Assembly (NCBI GenBank): GCA_022729835.1
Contig: DZBC01000007.1
Location: 1 to 23,258, forward strand
Source of the DNA: Sulfuricurvum sp.
GTDB lineage: Bacteria > Campylobacterota > Campylobacteria > Campylobacterales > Sulfurimonadaceae
DNA: 23,258 bases
Direction: 5' to 3'
In this document: in pieces, positions 8,161-15,768 of the stretch
How the letters are laid out: every line of letters begins with the position of its first letter
Position numbering within the stretch: the first letter of the stretch is position 1
Position numbers and translations under genes: made by a program
The notes under the pieces: generated by a model
Databases searched by the model: none
Seen by the model: the letters and a program-made list of their open reading frames with translations, nothing else
What the model was told of the DNA's origin: nothing

Positions 8161-9368
8161 TAAAGTTCCAGAAATTCTTTTTCATTAGCAATGATCTCTT
8201 CATAGCTTTCACGGCGGCGAATCAGACGCGCTTCGCCTCTCTCTAACGCCACCTCGGCAGAGCGTCCGCGCGTATTGTAGTTGCTACCCATCCCAAAACC
8301 GTAGGCACCCGCACTCTCCAGCACCAGCAGATCATTATGCGCCATCATCGGCAACGGATATGATTTGGCCAGAAAATCACCGCTTTCGCAGACAGGACCA
8401 ACGATATCCGCCGCGCTCGCCTCGCCTGTCTTGCCCAGCGCATTGACATGATGATAGGCGTTGTAAAGACTGGGGCGAATCAGATCGTTCATGGCTCCGT
8501 CCACCACAACAAAGCGCTTATCTCCGTTGCGTTTTTCATAGAGCACTTTGGTGAGAAAGTAGCCCGCATTTGCGGTCAAAAAGCGGCCCGGCTCACACAC
8601 CACGGTCATATCCAAACCGGTGAGTGTAGAGAGAATTGCCTGAGCGTACTCATAAGGCGCAATAGTCTGCTCCTCTTTGTAACGCACCCCAAGTCCCCCA
8701 CCGATATCAAAAAACTTCAACTCGATCTTCAACGCCGCCAAGGAGCGCACCAGATCAGCGACAATCTCTGCGGATTCACGAATGGGAGAGAGTTGGGTAA
8801 GTTGACTGCCAATATGAAAATGGATCCCCACTGGCTCCAACGATGGGGCATTTTTGGCGCGGATATACATTCGCTTTGCACTTTCAAGATCGACGCCGAA
8901 TTTGTTGGCGTGCAATCCCGTAGAAATGTAAGGATGGGTTTGCGGATCGATATTGGGGTTAACCCGCACGCTGATACGGGCCACCTTGTTTTTGGAGGCG
9001 GCAATCGTCTCCACGCGCATCAGCTCAGCTTCGCTCTCGACATTAATGTAGAGAATATCAGCATCAATCGCTTCGACAATCTCCTCGTCACGCTTGCCCA
9101 CCCCGCTAAAAATGATGCGATATTTGGGCACGCCGCACATCAGTGCGCGGCGCACCTCACCGATCGAAACACAATCTGCACCTGAACCCATTTTGGCAAA
9201 ATGACGCACCACACTCAGATTGGAGTTGGCCTTGACTGCATAGGCAAGCAAGGACTTTCTTCCACGAAATGCCTCTTTAAGCGCTTCAAATTGTGAAGCC
9301 ATGTAGTCGAAATCATAAACATACAACGGCGTCTCAAACTTCTCTGCCAATGCGTGAAAATCGATCAC
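8160..9368 (-). CDS. lysA: Diaminopimelate decarboxylase
   Basis: LysA decarboxylates meso-diaminopimelate to lysine, the last step of lysine synthesis, using PLP. The 402-residue, fold-III (alanine-racemase-like) enzyme shows the PLP lysine in LAYAVKANSNLSV (about residue 45), HFHIGSQL, the phosphate-binding GGGLGVRY, CEPGRFL, and the C-terminal-domain CESGDFLA and GAYGFGMGSNYNTRGR with catalytic Cys and Tyr. The start is GTG at 9368, preceded by a strong GAGGAG about seven bases upstream. The 59-base gap upstream carries a candidate promoter and a 14-bp palindrome. The stop overlaps the start of the HAD gene by one base (TAATG). Confidence 0.97.
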   Translation of the reverse strand: MIDFHALAEKFETPLYVYDFDYMASQFEALKEAFRGRKSLLAYAVKANSNLSVVRHFAKMGSGADCVSIGEVRRALMCGVPKYRIIFSGVGKRDEEIVEAIDADILYINVESEAELMRVETIAASKNKVARISVRVNPNIDPQTHPYISTGLHANKFGVDLESAKRMYIRAKNAPSLEPVGIHFHIGSQLTQLSPIRESAEIVADLVRSLAALKIELKFFDIGGGLGVRYKEEQTIAPYEYAQAILSTLTGLDMTVVCEPGRFLTANAGYFLTKVLYEKRNGDKRFVVVDGAMNDLIRPSLYNAYHHVNALGKTGEASAADIVGPVCESGDFLAKSYPLPMMAHNDLLVLESAGAYGFGMGSNYNTRGRSAEVALERGEARLIRRRESYEEIIANEKEFLEL

Positions 9369-9395
9369 CCCAACTCCTCGTCTTGATAATCGCTT

Positions 9396-9424
9396 ATTCT
9401 ATCCAAAAGCGGCTTACATGTAAG
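9396..9424 (-). promoter_or_regulatory. Candidate lysA promoter overlapping the 14-bp palindrome
   Basis: On the minus strand, CTTACA (9424-9419) and TAGAAT (9401-9396) are separated by 17 bases and lie upstream of the lysA GTG at 9368, giving a short leader. CTTACA matches TTGACA at four of six positions and is part of the palindrome GCTTACATGTAAGC (9412-9425). The call rests on hexamer match and spacing only. Campylobacterota promoters often lack a clear -35, so the -10 is the better supported half. Confidence 0.4.
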
Positions 9425-9425
9425 C
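9412..9425. repeat. 14-bp palindrome GCTTACATGTAAGC, between the LptF/G gene and lysA
   Basis: The exact 10-bp core (9414-9423) is extended by perfect GC arms. It lies three bases before the LptF/G stop in plus coordinates and overlaps the candidate -35 of lysA. Without a loop it would make a poor RNA hairpin, so terminator function is unlikely. Confidence 0.9.
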
Positions 9426-9427
9426 GT

Positions 9428-10510
9428 TTAAGGCGTCAGGCGCCTCACGCGCAGACGGTTTTTATTCCAAATCCCAAACGCAACGGCGTACAAAAACGCC
9501 ACCGGTACCACGACCCCGACTTCACCCGAAATGGTTTTGTTATTAGAGAGTTCAATCATCATAAAGAGCAGCGCCCAGAGCACCAAAGTCCCCAAAATCG
9601 CACCAAAACTAAAGAGAGAAAGATTCAAAAAGCGAGGACTAATCGGTACGAAGAAAAACAATATGATCATCAATGCCGGCACAAAAAAGGGGTGAATAAA
9701 CATCCGATAGAGAGCACTTTTGATCCTATCGGTGTTAATGTTCTGACCTTGCAGTAGACGCATAGCGTCAATCGCATCTATGATGGTGTAGTTGACCTTG
9801 CCCTCATATACCTGATCAAGTATTTTGGGGCGAAAATCCTTGAGTAGCTTCAAGTTCTCTTCCTCTGTCATCCGCGCCCCTTCGCCACTCAGACTTAAAA
9901 GATCAGGCTTCGTGATGCGCTGCGCCTTGTCAATATGCCAATAGTGGCCTTGATATCGGGCTTCGTCTGCAATAATGACAAAACGCAAATCTCCTTTTTC
10001 AACCCCAAAGATCCGAATATCAAAAGCCTGCTCTTGCAATGGATCAAGCCGTCCAAAATAGATGTATTGCTCACGATAGGTAAAGAAGAGATGCTTCGTC
10101 GGTTTGATGAACTGCGAAGTGGCCCGAAGATTATTGGCATACTCATCTGCTCTGGCAAATGACGTCGCATGCAGTGCAATATAGAGCAAGACGATCACAC
10201 CAGAAACCACAACGAACGGGCGCAACACATCCGTTTTACCATAGCCCAGTGCATAAAAAGCCACCAGTGCATTGGTGCGGATTAGCTGAATACTTGTCGC
10301 AATCATCGCAAAGATCAGACTCAAAGGCAGCATCATATCGATCGCAAAAAAAGATCTCATGACCACATAAATCAAAATGAGATTGGCGGAAGGCGGAAGA
10401 TCCTTGGCTACCTGAATAAAATCAAATCCAACCATAAAAAAAACCAATGCAAATAAAATGATCATAATATATTTGAGATAGTGCATGGCAACATAACGAA
10501 ACAGGAGCAT
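9428..10510 (-). CDS. LptF/LptG (YjgP/YjgQ) family lipopolysaccharide-transport permease
   Basis: Members of this family are the membrane subunits of the LptB2FG transporter that extracts lipopolysaccharide from the inner membrane and passes it to LptC/LptA. The 360-residue protein has the family layout. Three N-terminal membrane segments (about residues 13-33, 53-75 and 95-115) come first, then a periplasmic beta-jellyroll domain (about 120-265, with YIYFGRLDP and IIADEARYQGHYWHI), then three C-terminal membrane segments (about 272-290, 296-320 and 328-346). Basic residues close the C-terminus (NKNRLRVRRL). By position after pth it corresponds to the single permease in this place in Campylobacter; whether it is LptF or LptG cannot be told from the sequence alone. 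AAGG lies about eight bases before the ATG. Confidence 0.9.
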   Translation of the reverse strand: MLLFRYVAMHYLKYIMIILFALVFFMVGFDFIQVAKDLPPSANLILIYVVMRSFFAIDMMLPLSLIFAMIATSIQLIRTNALVAFYALGYGKTDVLRPFVVVSGVIVLLYIALHATSFARADEYANNLRATSQFIKPTKHLFFTYREQYIYFGRLDPLQEQAFDIRIFGVEKGDLRFVIIADEARYQGHYWHIDKAQRITKPDLLSLSGEGARMTEEENLKLLKDFRPKILDQVYEGKVNYTIIDAIDAMRLLQGQNINTDRIKSALYRMFIHPFFVPALMIILFFFVPISPRFLNLSLFSFGAILGTLVLWALLFMMIELSNNKTISGEVGVVVPVAFLYAVAFGIWNKNRLRVRRLTP

Positions 10511-10526
10511 TCAGAGGCCTTGGAGA

Positions 10527-10540
10527 GCTTACATGTAAGC
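10527..10540. repeat. 14-bp palindrome GCTTACATGTAAGC, between pth and the LptF/G gene
   Basis: Identical over 14 bases to the copy at 9412. It fills most of the 31-base gap after pth and lies just upstream of the AAGG ribosome binding site of the LptF/G gene. Confidence 0.9.
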
Positions 10541-10541
10541 C

Positions 10542-11099
10542 TTATTGTAGCGAAGAACGTTTGAGTGAGTACTGAGAGGCCACCTCATCGAGACTCTTGT
10601 GCCACAGCGCTTCAATCGCATCCGCAGCTTGCGCAATCCACCCCGGCAGATGCGGCTGTTGCGAAGGTGAAAAGTCACCCAGTACATAAGAAGCGACCTC
10701 CCCTTTGTGTTGCGGCTTATCGATACCCATGCGCACCCGCACATAGCTATTGCTGATCATCGCATCGGCTGATTTGAGACCATTATGTCCGCCGTGTCCG
10801 CCGCCGTGTTTGAAGCGCAAAGCACCAAAAGGAAGATCTAAATCATCATGAACAACCACAACGCTTTCGATTTTATAAAACTGCCGTACCGCTTGAATGG
10901 AGCGTCCAGAGAGGTTCATGTAGGTGGTGGGTTTGAGGAGAAAGTGTTCGGCGCACTTATAGAGTTCGCCTTCGAAGCTGCTTTTGTTAATGGGATCACA
11001 CCGATGCCTACGAAGTAGTTCATCAATCACCATAAACCCGATATTGTGACGGGTTTTGGCATAGGTCGACCCGGGGTTTCCCAGACCGACGATCAGCAT
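10542..11099 (-). CDS. pth: Peptidyl-tRNA hydrolase
   Basis: Pth cleaves peptidyl-tRNAs that drop off stalled ribosomes and so recycles tRNA in the cytoplasm. The 185-residue length fits the bacterial family. Seen: VGLGNPGSTYAKTRHNIGF, with the active-site Asn and the catalytic His at about residue 20; FLLKPTTYMNLSG; HDDLDLPFG, with the catalytic Asp at about 91; and GGGHGGHNGLKS. Its ATG overlaps the rplY stop by one base (TAATG), so it is translationally coupled to a ribosomal-protein gene, an arrangement conserved in relatives. The downstream gap to the LptF/G gene is 31 bases and holds a copy of GCTTACATGTAAGC. Confidence 0.97.
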   Translation of the reverse strand: MLIVGLGNPGSTYAKTRHNIGFMVIDELLRRHRCDPINKSSFEGELYKCAEHFLLKPTTYMNLSGRSIQAVRQFYKIESVVVVHDDLDLPFGALRFKHGGGHGGHNGLKSADAMISNSYVRVRMGIDKPQHKGEVASYVLGDFSPSQQPHLPGWIAQAADAIEALWHKSLDEVASQYSLKRSSLQ

Positions 11100-11635
11100 T
11101 ATTTAGCTTTGATGATACTCATCACCGAAACACGCTCGGAATCGGTAAAGGTGACGTTATCGATCTTAGGTAGATCGCGGATCAGCATAGAATCGCCAAG
11201 ATCCAAATCAGAAACATCTACCGTCAACACAGAGGGAAGATTCTCAATAGCCGATTTGACGCGCAAGCGCTGTTTGGCGATATAAAGCATCCCTTTGTTT
11301 TTCAAACCAACCGGAGAACCGACGGTAGCAACAGGTACATGATAATGGGTCACGACGCCGCTTTGCGCGACCATCAGATCAACATGCAACAAAATCCCGG
11401 TAACCGGGTGAGATTCATAGGCTTGAACCACCACATTCATCTCTTTGTCCGCGATTTTAATCGGGAATGCCAAGGCGGTTTTATTGCGAACAGCACGGAT
11501 GTAATCGTTCATTTTGAACGCGGCGTGGATGTTTTCCAGACCTTTTCCATAAATATTCGCAATTAGATAACCATCTCGGCGCAGCGCTTTAACTGAGCAC
11601 TTACCGGTACTCTCTCTAAGAATGCCTTCAAGCAT
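11099..11635 (-). CDS. rplY: Large ribosomal subunit protein bL25 (Ctc/TL5 type)
   Basis: bL25 binds 5S rRNA in the large ribosomal subunit; the two-domain Ctc/TL5 form is linked to stress responses in some bacteria. The protein shows an N-terminal 5S-binding barrel (MLEGILRESTGKCSVKALR, VVVQAYESHPVTGILLHVD) and the C-terminal TL5 domain (VPVATVGSPVGLKNKGML, RVKSAIENLPSVLTVDVSDL). The frame is open upstream to 11674, but the ATG at 11635 is chosen: AAAGGA lies seven bases upstream, the residues match the family start, and the length of 178 is usual. A candidate promoter lies in the 47-base gap before it. This gene may therefore open the long rplY-to-dxs transcription unit. Confidence 0.96.
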   Translation of the reverse strand: MLEGILRESTGKCSVKALRRDGYLIANIYGKGLENIHAAFKMNDYIRAVRNKTALAFPIKIADKEMNVVVQAYESHPVTGILLHVDLMVAQSGVVTHYHVPVATVGSPVGLKNKGMLYIAKQRLRVKSAIENLPSVLTVDVSDLDLGDSMLIRDLPKIDNVTFTDSERVSVMSIIKAK

Positions 11636-11664
11636 TACAAATCCTTTGATAAAAAATGAGTGAA

Positions 11665-11670
11665 ATTTTA
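11665..11670 (-). promoter_or_regulatory. Candidate rplY promoter, extended -10
   Basis: The minus-strand sequence TGGTAAAAT contains TAAAAT (11670-11665) with an upstream TG, an extended -10 element, in an AT-rich gap between the PilT-like gene and rplY. The distance to the rplY ATG would give a leader of about 23 bases. No good -35 hexamer is seen, which is common in Campylobacterota. It could drive rplY and the genes behind it. Confidence 0.45.
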
Positions 11671-11682
11671 CCAAATAAACAA

Positions 11683-12882
11683 TTAATTTCTCTTGAGAGA
11701 GAAGATTTCTTCCTCAGCGAACTGTCTTGTCTCTCTCTTTTCGGGCGCTTGCGTGTTGCTTATTTTGGCACGCGTATTGAGCCCTTCCATACGCAGTTTC
11801 AAATCTGAAGGCGAAGTTGCAAACTCAAGTGCTTTGTCCGCCGCGATCCTGCCGGCGTTATAAAGATCCAAAATTGCCTGATCAAAACTCTGCGAACCAT
11901 AAATATCTTTACCCTCTTCGATGGCATCGCGAATCTCGACATCACGATTGTCCATGATGAGCTGCTCGATCCGCGCCGTTTTAACCAATACTTCTAGCGC
12001 CGCAACCCGCTTGTTATCGACAGTTGGGATCAGGCGTTGTGATATGACCCCCTGCAAAACCGATGCAAGCGTCATACGAATACGATTCTGCTCACCTGTG
12101 GGAAAGGTTGAAATAATCCTATTGACCGTCTCCTTGGCATCTAGGGTATGCAAGGTCGAAAAGACCAGATGGCCCGTATCGGCAGCATGCAGTGCGATCT
12201 CAATCGTTTCAAGGTCGCGCATCTCACCAACAAGAATGATATCAGGGTCTTCACGCAAGGAGGCACGTAGTGCATTGGCAAAGCTATGGCTATCTTGACC
12301 GATACTACGTTGATTGACAATACATTTACGGTCTTTATGGACGAATTCGATCGGGTCTTCAATCGTGATAATATGGCGTCGGCGCTTCCAGTTAATCTCG
12401 TTAATCAGAGCCGCGAGCGTCGTTGACTTACCGCTACCCGTCACTCCTGTCACCAATACCAACCCGCGTTCGGCCACCGTAAATTTGTTGACGACAGCAG
12501 GAAGACCCAGCTCTTCAATGGAGAGAATTTTGACGGGAATCACACGAAAGACCGCCGAAACACCCTCCATCTGAAAAAAAATATTGACGCGAAATCGGGT
12601 GTTGTCATCAAAAGGATAGGTGAGGTCGAGCTCTTTTTTCTCGACAAACTCCCCAAAGCGATGCCGCAAAAGCTCTTTGGCAAACGTGAGCCCCTCCTCT
12701 TTGGAAAAAATCTCACCCGAAATCGGTACAATCTCTCCATTAACACGAGCCCGAACGACCGCATTAGATTTGATGTGTAGATCACTCCCCCCGCTTTGAA
12801 CCATTCGGGTTAGATAGCTGCGCACTTTTTTGAGTGTTTCAAAGGTCAGTGACCCGACATCTACATGAAAATCTTCTTGCAT
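11683..12882 (-). CDS. PilT/PilU-family type IV pilus retraction ATPase
   Basis: Secretion-superfamily hexameric ATPases of this type power pilus disassembly in twitching and in DNA uptake. The 399-residue protein shows an N-terminal PAS-like domain (MVQSGGSDLHIKSN, VRARVNGEIVPI), Walker A GVTGSGKST (about residue 145), the Asp box TIEDPIEFVH, Walker B ILVGEMRD (about 215) and the His box TGHLVFSTLHT. The C-terminus has the PilU-like GSQSFDQAILDLYNAGRI, and the classical PilT signature AIRNLIRE is not present (the region reads EIRDAIEEGK), so PilU or a PilT-like paralogue is possible. It overlaps the tal stop by one base (TAATG). No pilin or assembly gene is nearby, so it is an orphan in this window. 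Confidence 0.9.
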   Translation of the reverse strand: MQEDFHVDVGSLTFETLKKVRSYLTRMVQSGGSDLHIKSNAVVRARVNGEIVPISGEIFSKEEGLTFAKELLRHRFGEFVEKKELDLTYPFDDNTRFRVNIFFQMEGVSAVFRVIPVKILSIEELGLPAVVNKFTVAERGLVLVTGVTGSGKSTTLAALINEINWKRRRHIITIEDPIEFVHKDRKCIVNQRSIGQDSHSFANALRASLREDPDIILVGEMRDLETIEIALHAADTGHLVFSTLHTLDAKETVNRIISTFPTGEQNRIRMTLASVLQGVISQRLIPTVDNKRVAALEVLVKTARIEQLIMDNRDVEIRDAIEEGKDIYGSQSFDQAILDLYNAGRIAADKALEFATSPSDLKLRMEGLNTRAKISNTQAPEKRETRQFAEEEIFSLKRN

Positions 12883-13871
12883 TACTCCTCCCTTAAGGCG
12901 TCTAAAATCTCTCCGAATGCAAGCTTAAACGCTTCTAACCCCTCATGCATCAACACATCGATCTCGGCGTCGATGTCAATACCTGCAGCCACAACCGCTT
13001 CAAAATGCCGTTCAATCATCTCCGCATCCAGCGGCAGCTTGATCTGTCGGTCTTGACCGGATACGAAGGCTTCAATGGTGGCAATCGGTGCCGTATTGAC
13101 ACTGTTTGACGCTAAAAGGGCATCGATATAATAAGCTGGATGCAACGCGTCGCCTTTGACACCGGTACTGGCAAAAAGCGTACGGCAGTTTGGCACATTC
13201 ATCGAACATACAACATCATAGATGGCGGCTGCATTGTAGATCCCGCTTAGCGCTATAGGCACCCCCGCAGCCTGAAGCCGGTCATCCAAAGCGCGGTCAA
13301 AGCGGCTTACAAACACACTAATGACCGTCGAAACAGGCCGCTTAGAACGCTCCAATCCCTGCGCAAAGGCTCTGGCACACGACGCGGCTTGCGCTTTGGA
13401 AAAGATAAGCGTCGCATTGACAGCGATCCCCTCGCCCACCAGTGTGCTCATCGCTTTGTATCCTGCCTCGGTTGCTGGGACTTTGATCATCACATTGGGT
13501 CGATCAATAAGTGTATGTAGCCGACGCCCCTCCATGATCGTAGCCTCCGCATCATCGCATAAAAAAGGATCCACTTCGATGCTCACAAAACCGTCGTCTC
13601 CGGCCTCATATAGCGGCAACAGCAGATCCGCCGCGCTGCGAATATCACTAATCGCCAACGCTTCATAGCGCTCCTTGGGTGCAACACCGCGCAGTGCTGC
13701 AAGCTGGGGTGTATAGGCTTTGGAGGTTAAAAAGGCGCTTTTAAAGATAGAAGGATTGGAAGTTGCCCCATTGACGATGCCTTGATCGATCAACACTTTA
13801 AACCCGTTTTGTAAGAAGTCGCGTTCGATGAAATCGGCCCAAAGGGAAAATCGGCTTTCGCTTAAATACAT
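12882..13871 (-). CDS. tal: Transaldolase
   Basis: Transaldolase moves a dihydroxyacetone unit between sugar phosphates in the non-oxidative pentose phosphate pathway, using a Schiff-base lysine. The 329-residue protein shows GATSNPSIFKSAF near the N-terminus, the acidic VDPFLCDDAEAT segment, the catalytic lysine in NVMIKVPATEAGY (about residue 131), NATLIFSKAQAA, and VISVFVSRFDRALDD. The length fits the longer bacterial transaldolases rather than the short fructose-6-phosphate aldolase type. The ATG at 13871 has AAAGG about eight bases upstream; the DUF4105 gene ends 20 bases before. The stop overlaps the start of the PilT/PilU gene. tal next to rplY-pth is also the order recalled from Helicobacter. 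Confidence 0.95.
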   Translation of the reverse strand: MYLSESRFSLWADFIERDFLQNGFKVLIDQGIVNGATSNPSIFKSAFLTSKAYTPQLAALRGVAPKERYEALAISDIRSAADLLLPLYEAGDDGFVSIEVDPFLCDDAEATIMEGRRLHTLIDRPNVMIKVPATEAGYKAMSTLVGEGIAVNATLIFSKAQAASCARAFAQGLERSKRPVSTVISVFVSRFDRALDDRLQAAGVPIALSGIYNAAAIYDVVCSMNVPNCRTLFASTGVKGDALHPAYYIDALLASNSVNTAPIATIEAFVSGQDRQIKLPLDAEMIERHFEAVVAAGIDIDAEIDVLMHEGLEAFKLAFGEILDALREE

Positions 13872-13891
13872 GGCTCGCCTTTATGCAAAGA

Positions 13892-15730
13892 TTAGAAATA
13901 ATAGTCCAGAAGCGCTTTGAAACGGTTTTCATCTCTCCCGTCACGGCCGAGAAAACGATATTCGACACCCAAGCCAGTATCTGAACGCAGCATCACGCGT
14001 TGCGTCGCTTTAAACAGGTGCTGCCTGTCTCCATCATAATAGAGGCGATAGCCGTACTCCCAAGCACTATACCAGCCTTGAGCCAGACGTAGCAAGGCAC
14101 CTGTAGTGCCCATCAATCCGGCTTTGGGTTGTTGCGGATCATAATACGCAAACGGTTCAGCCAGAAGGTACATGTAACCATAGTCTCCACCCCACGAAGC
14201 ACCCGCGCCCAATCTTGCATGAAGACGCAGTCGCTCATCCGAGGCATCCCTATCCCAGCCTAAGCGCATACGCCATGAAAATGGCGTAAAAAAATCCCCG
14301 CGCATGGCAAGCGACGTCAGCGAAATGACGGTTGCATGATCAAACTCGACCCGCTTAGCCGTCTGATCCATACGCTCTTCATGTCCATAGCGCAACAGCA
14401 GATCAAAAAACTCAATTTGGGTGCCTTCAAGCAGCCCCTCATCAGCCTCACCGATCGCCTGATACGACGCGCGGACACCAAAATAGTGGGTCAAATCCCC
14501 CTCGAGGCTACCCAAAGCATAGCTGATCTTGCTAGATGGATGGGCCAAAAGAGGGTTTGCGGGTACCTTTACATGTAAGGCATCACTGCGTCCAAGCGTT
14601 GAGCGCGCTTTAAGAATCTTCTGAAAAAGCTCCAGATAGCGCTCTTTGGAGAGACGATTCTCGATGAGGTAGTATTCACACAGCTCCGCCGAAGCTTCCA
14701 GCAGACGTCGGCGTTTGGGCGCTGAGATCTCTGGATCGCTTAGAAGCGTCGCCACCTCATATTCCCCCAAAGCCACAGACATAGCCAATAAACGCTCCCT
14801 TGGGGTAAGCGCCGCCTCATACGCCAAAAGCATCGCGCGTTTAGAGGGACGGAAGCGTTTCTTGGCGATCATGCCCTCCGCCTCGACAGCCATCACCGTC
14901 TCAGGCGGAATCACCTGATACCAGAAATACTCACGCAGATGCACACTAGGCCGCGCCACTTCCAGCAGCCAGAGCATGTGGTATGAGCAGTTCTCATCAA
15001 AAAAGTAGTACCACGAATAGGTCACGTGAAGTTCCCAGATGTGCGCCACCATACGGCGCACCTCCTCTTCACTCAAATTCAGCTCATACTCCCAGATATC
15101 ACGCTGTTCGGTACTTTTGTATTCGCTCAGTTTTTCATAATAAGGCAACAGCGAGTAGATGCCGGGATAACCGCCAAACAGCCCCTTGATCGCAAAAACG
15201 ACGCCGTTTTCTTTGCTCTGATCGGCATTGGCGGCGTAGTTGATCGCATGAGAAAGTAGCTTCGATTCATAAGCACTGTCAATCCGCAAAAAGGTGTGCC
15301 CGAACATCGAAGCGGGGGAGTTAATGTGCGCGTCGGCAAAAACCAGTGTCACGGAGCGCGGGTTGATCTTGCGCACCAATGTGTCATATTCGTTACATGT
15401 AACGTCCGGAAGCCCCTGTAAATCGAGCCGCTCACGTAGCCACGCCGTGCGCGCCGGAAAACGACAAGCGGTCGCGTTGTCGTCAAAATAGCGCTCAGCG
15501 TAGAGCGCATCTAGCGTCGCGTGCAGCTCAGATTTGAAATCACGCTTGCCGCTTGGAGAGAGGAAAAACTCCGGATCATCAATCTCACTACTCCCATTGC
15601 TTACATGTAAGAGTAACTGCCAATAACGCTCACTATGGAGCTGCCGCTCATCGGCAAGTCGGTGGTAGTGCGCCACATCGGCCCAAAGCGTTACATGTAA
15701 GCAAAAAGAGAAGAAGATAAAAAATTTCAC
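13892..15730 (-). CDS. DUF4105 (Lnb N-terminal domain) exported protein with barrel-like C-terminus
   Basis: The predicted 612-residue exported protein begins with a signal peptide (VKFFIFFSFCLHVTLWA). The middle carries DUF4105/Lnb-type features: INSPASMFGHTFLRID (His at about residue 143) and FFDENCSYHMLWLLEV (Cys at about 247). Some family members (Lnb) are known as lipoprotein N-acyltransferases; that role is not shown here. The last 220 or so residues have short amphipathic, aromatic-rich segments and end in KALLDYYF, with a terminal Phe as in outer-membrane beta-barrels (inference). The frame extends to a TTG at 15766, but that start lies within a terminator hairpin, so the GTG at 15730 is preferred; neither has a clear Shine-Dalgarno. 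The gene carries four exact and one near copy of TTACATGTAA, the densest in the window. Confidence 0.85.
   Translation of the reverse strand: MKFFIFFSFCLHVTLWADVAHYHRLADERQLHSERYWQLLLHVSNGSSEIDDPEFFLSPSGKRDFKSELHATLDALYAERYFDDNATACRFPARTAWLRERLDLQGLPDVTCNEYDTLVRKINPRSVTLVFADAHINSPASMFGHTFLRIDSAYESKLLSHAINYAANADQSKENGVVFAIKGLFGGYPGIYSLLPYYEKLSEYKSTEQRDIWEYELNLSEEEVRRMVAHIWELHVTYSWYYFFDENCSYHMLWLLEVARPSVHLREYFWYQVIPPETVMAVEAEGMIAKKRFRPSKRAMLLAYEAALTPRERLLAMSVALGEYEVATLLSDPEISAPKRRRLLEASAELCEYYLIENRLSKERYLELFQKILKARSTLGRSDALHVKVPANPLLAHPSSKISYALGSLEGDLTHYFGVRASYQAIGEADEGLLEGTQIEFFDLLLRYGHEERMDQTAKRVEFDHATVISLTSLAMRGDFFTPFSWRMRLGWDRDASDERLRLHARLGAGASWGGDYGYMYLLAEPFAYYDPQQPKAGLMGTTGALLRLAQGWYSAWEYGYRLYYDGDRQHLFKATQRVMLRSDTGLGVEYRFLGRDGRDENRFKALLDYYF
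14168..14177. repeat. Near copy of the palindrome (9/10), in the DUF4105 gene
   Basis: GTACATGTAA, one mismatch. It sits in the frame that reads Tyr-Met-Tyr; a full copy in this frame would create a TAA stop, so the mismatch is required by the protein. It may be chance. Confidence 0.4.
14569..14578. repeat. TTACATGTAA palindrome, in the DUF4105 gene
   Basis: Exact copy flanked by T and G, encoding LHV (ALHVKVPAN) in a linker-like region before the barrel-like part. Confidence 0.9.
15391..15404. repeat. 14-bp palindrome CGTTACATGTAACG, in the DUF4105 gene
   Basis: The exact core (15393-15402) has perfect CG arms. It is the only coding copy in another frame, reading Thr-Cys (DVTCNEYD). Confidence 0.9.
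15601..15610. repeat. TTACATGTAA palindrome, in the DUF4105 gene
   Basis: Exact copy flanked by GC and GA, encoding LHV (LLLHVSNG). It is 81 bases from the next copy. Confidence 0.9.
15691..15700. repeat. TTACATGTAA palindrome, in the DUF4105 signal peptide
   Basis: Exact copy flanked by G on both sides, encoding LHV inside the hydrophobic part of the signal peptide (CLHVTLWA). Confidence 0.9.
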
Positions 15731-15763
15731 AAAAATGAGGACTTGACGGAGTGATCCGTCAAG
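15731..15763 (-). terminator. Hairpin terminator after the DUF3015 gene
   Basis: The minus strand forms a perfect 9-bp stem, CTTGACGGA and TCCGTCAAG, closed by the four-base loop TCAC (15763-15742). A T-run begins after six more bases (15735-15731). It lies just after the stop of the DUF3015 gene and just before the DUF4105 start. The T-run is somewhat displaced, so partial rather than full termination is possible. Confidence 0.55.
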
Positions 15764-15768
15764 CAAGA

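Noticed and set aside
8448..9185. A 245-codon plus-strand open frame inside lysA
   Set aside because: Antisense to lysA, with His/Arg-rich content and no family features.
9412..9425. Palindrome as an intrinsic terminator
   Set aside because: There is no loop and no T-run, and most copies lie inside genes, where termination would be harmful.
11636..11674. N-terminal extension of bL25 to 11674
   Set aside because: It would run through the candidate promoter and the AAAGGA ribosome binding site; family members begin at MLEG-like residues.
15731..15766. TTG start at 15766 for the DUF4105 protein
   Set aside because: It lies inside the terminator hairpin, lacks a Shine-Dalgarno, and would put extra polar residues before the signal peptide.
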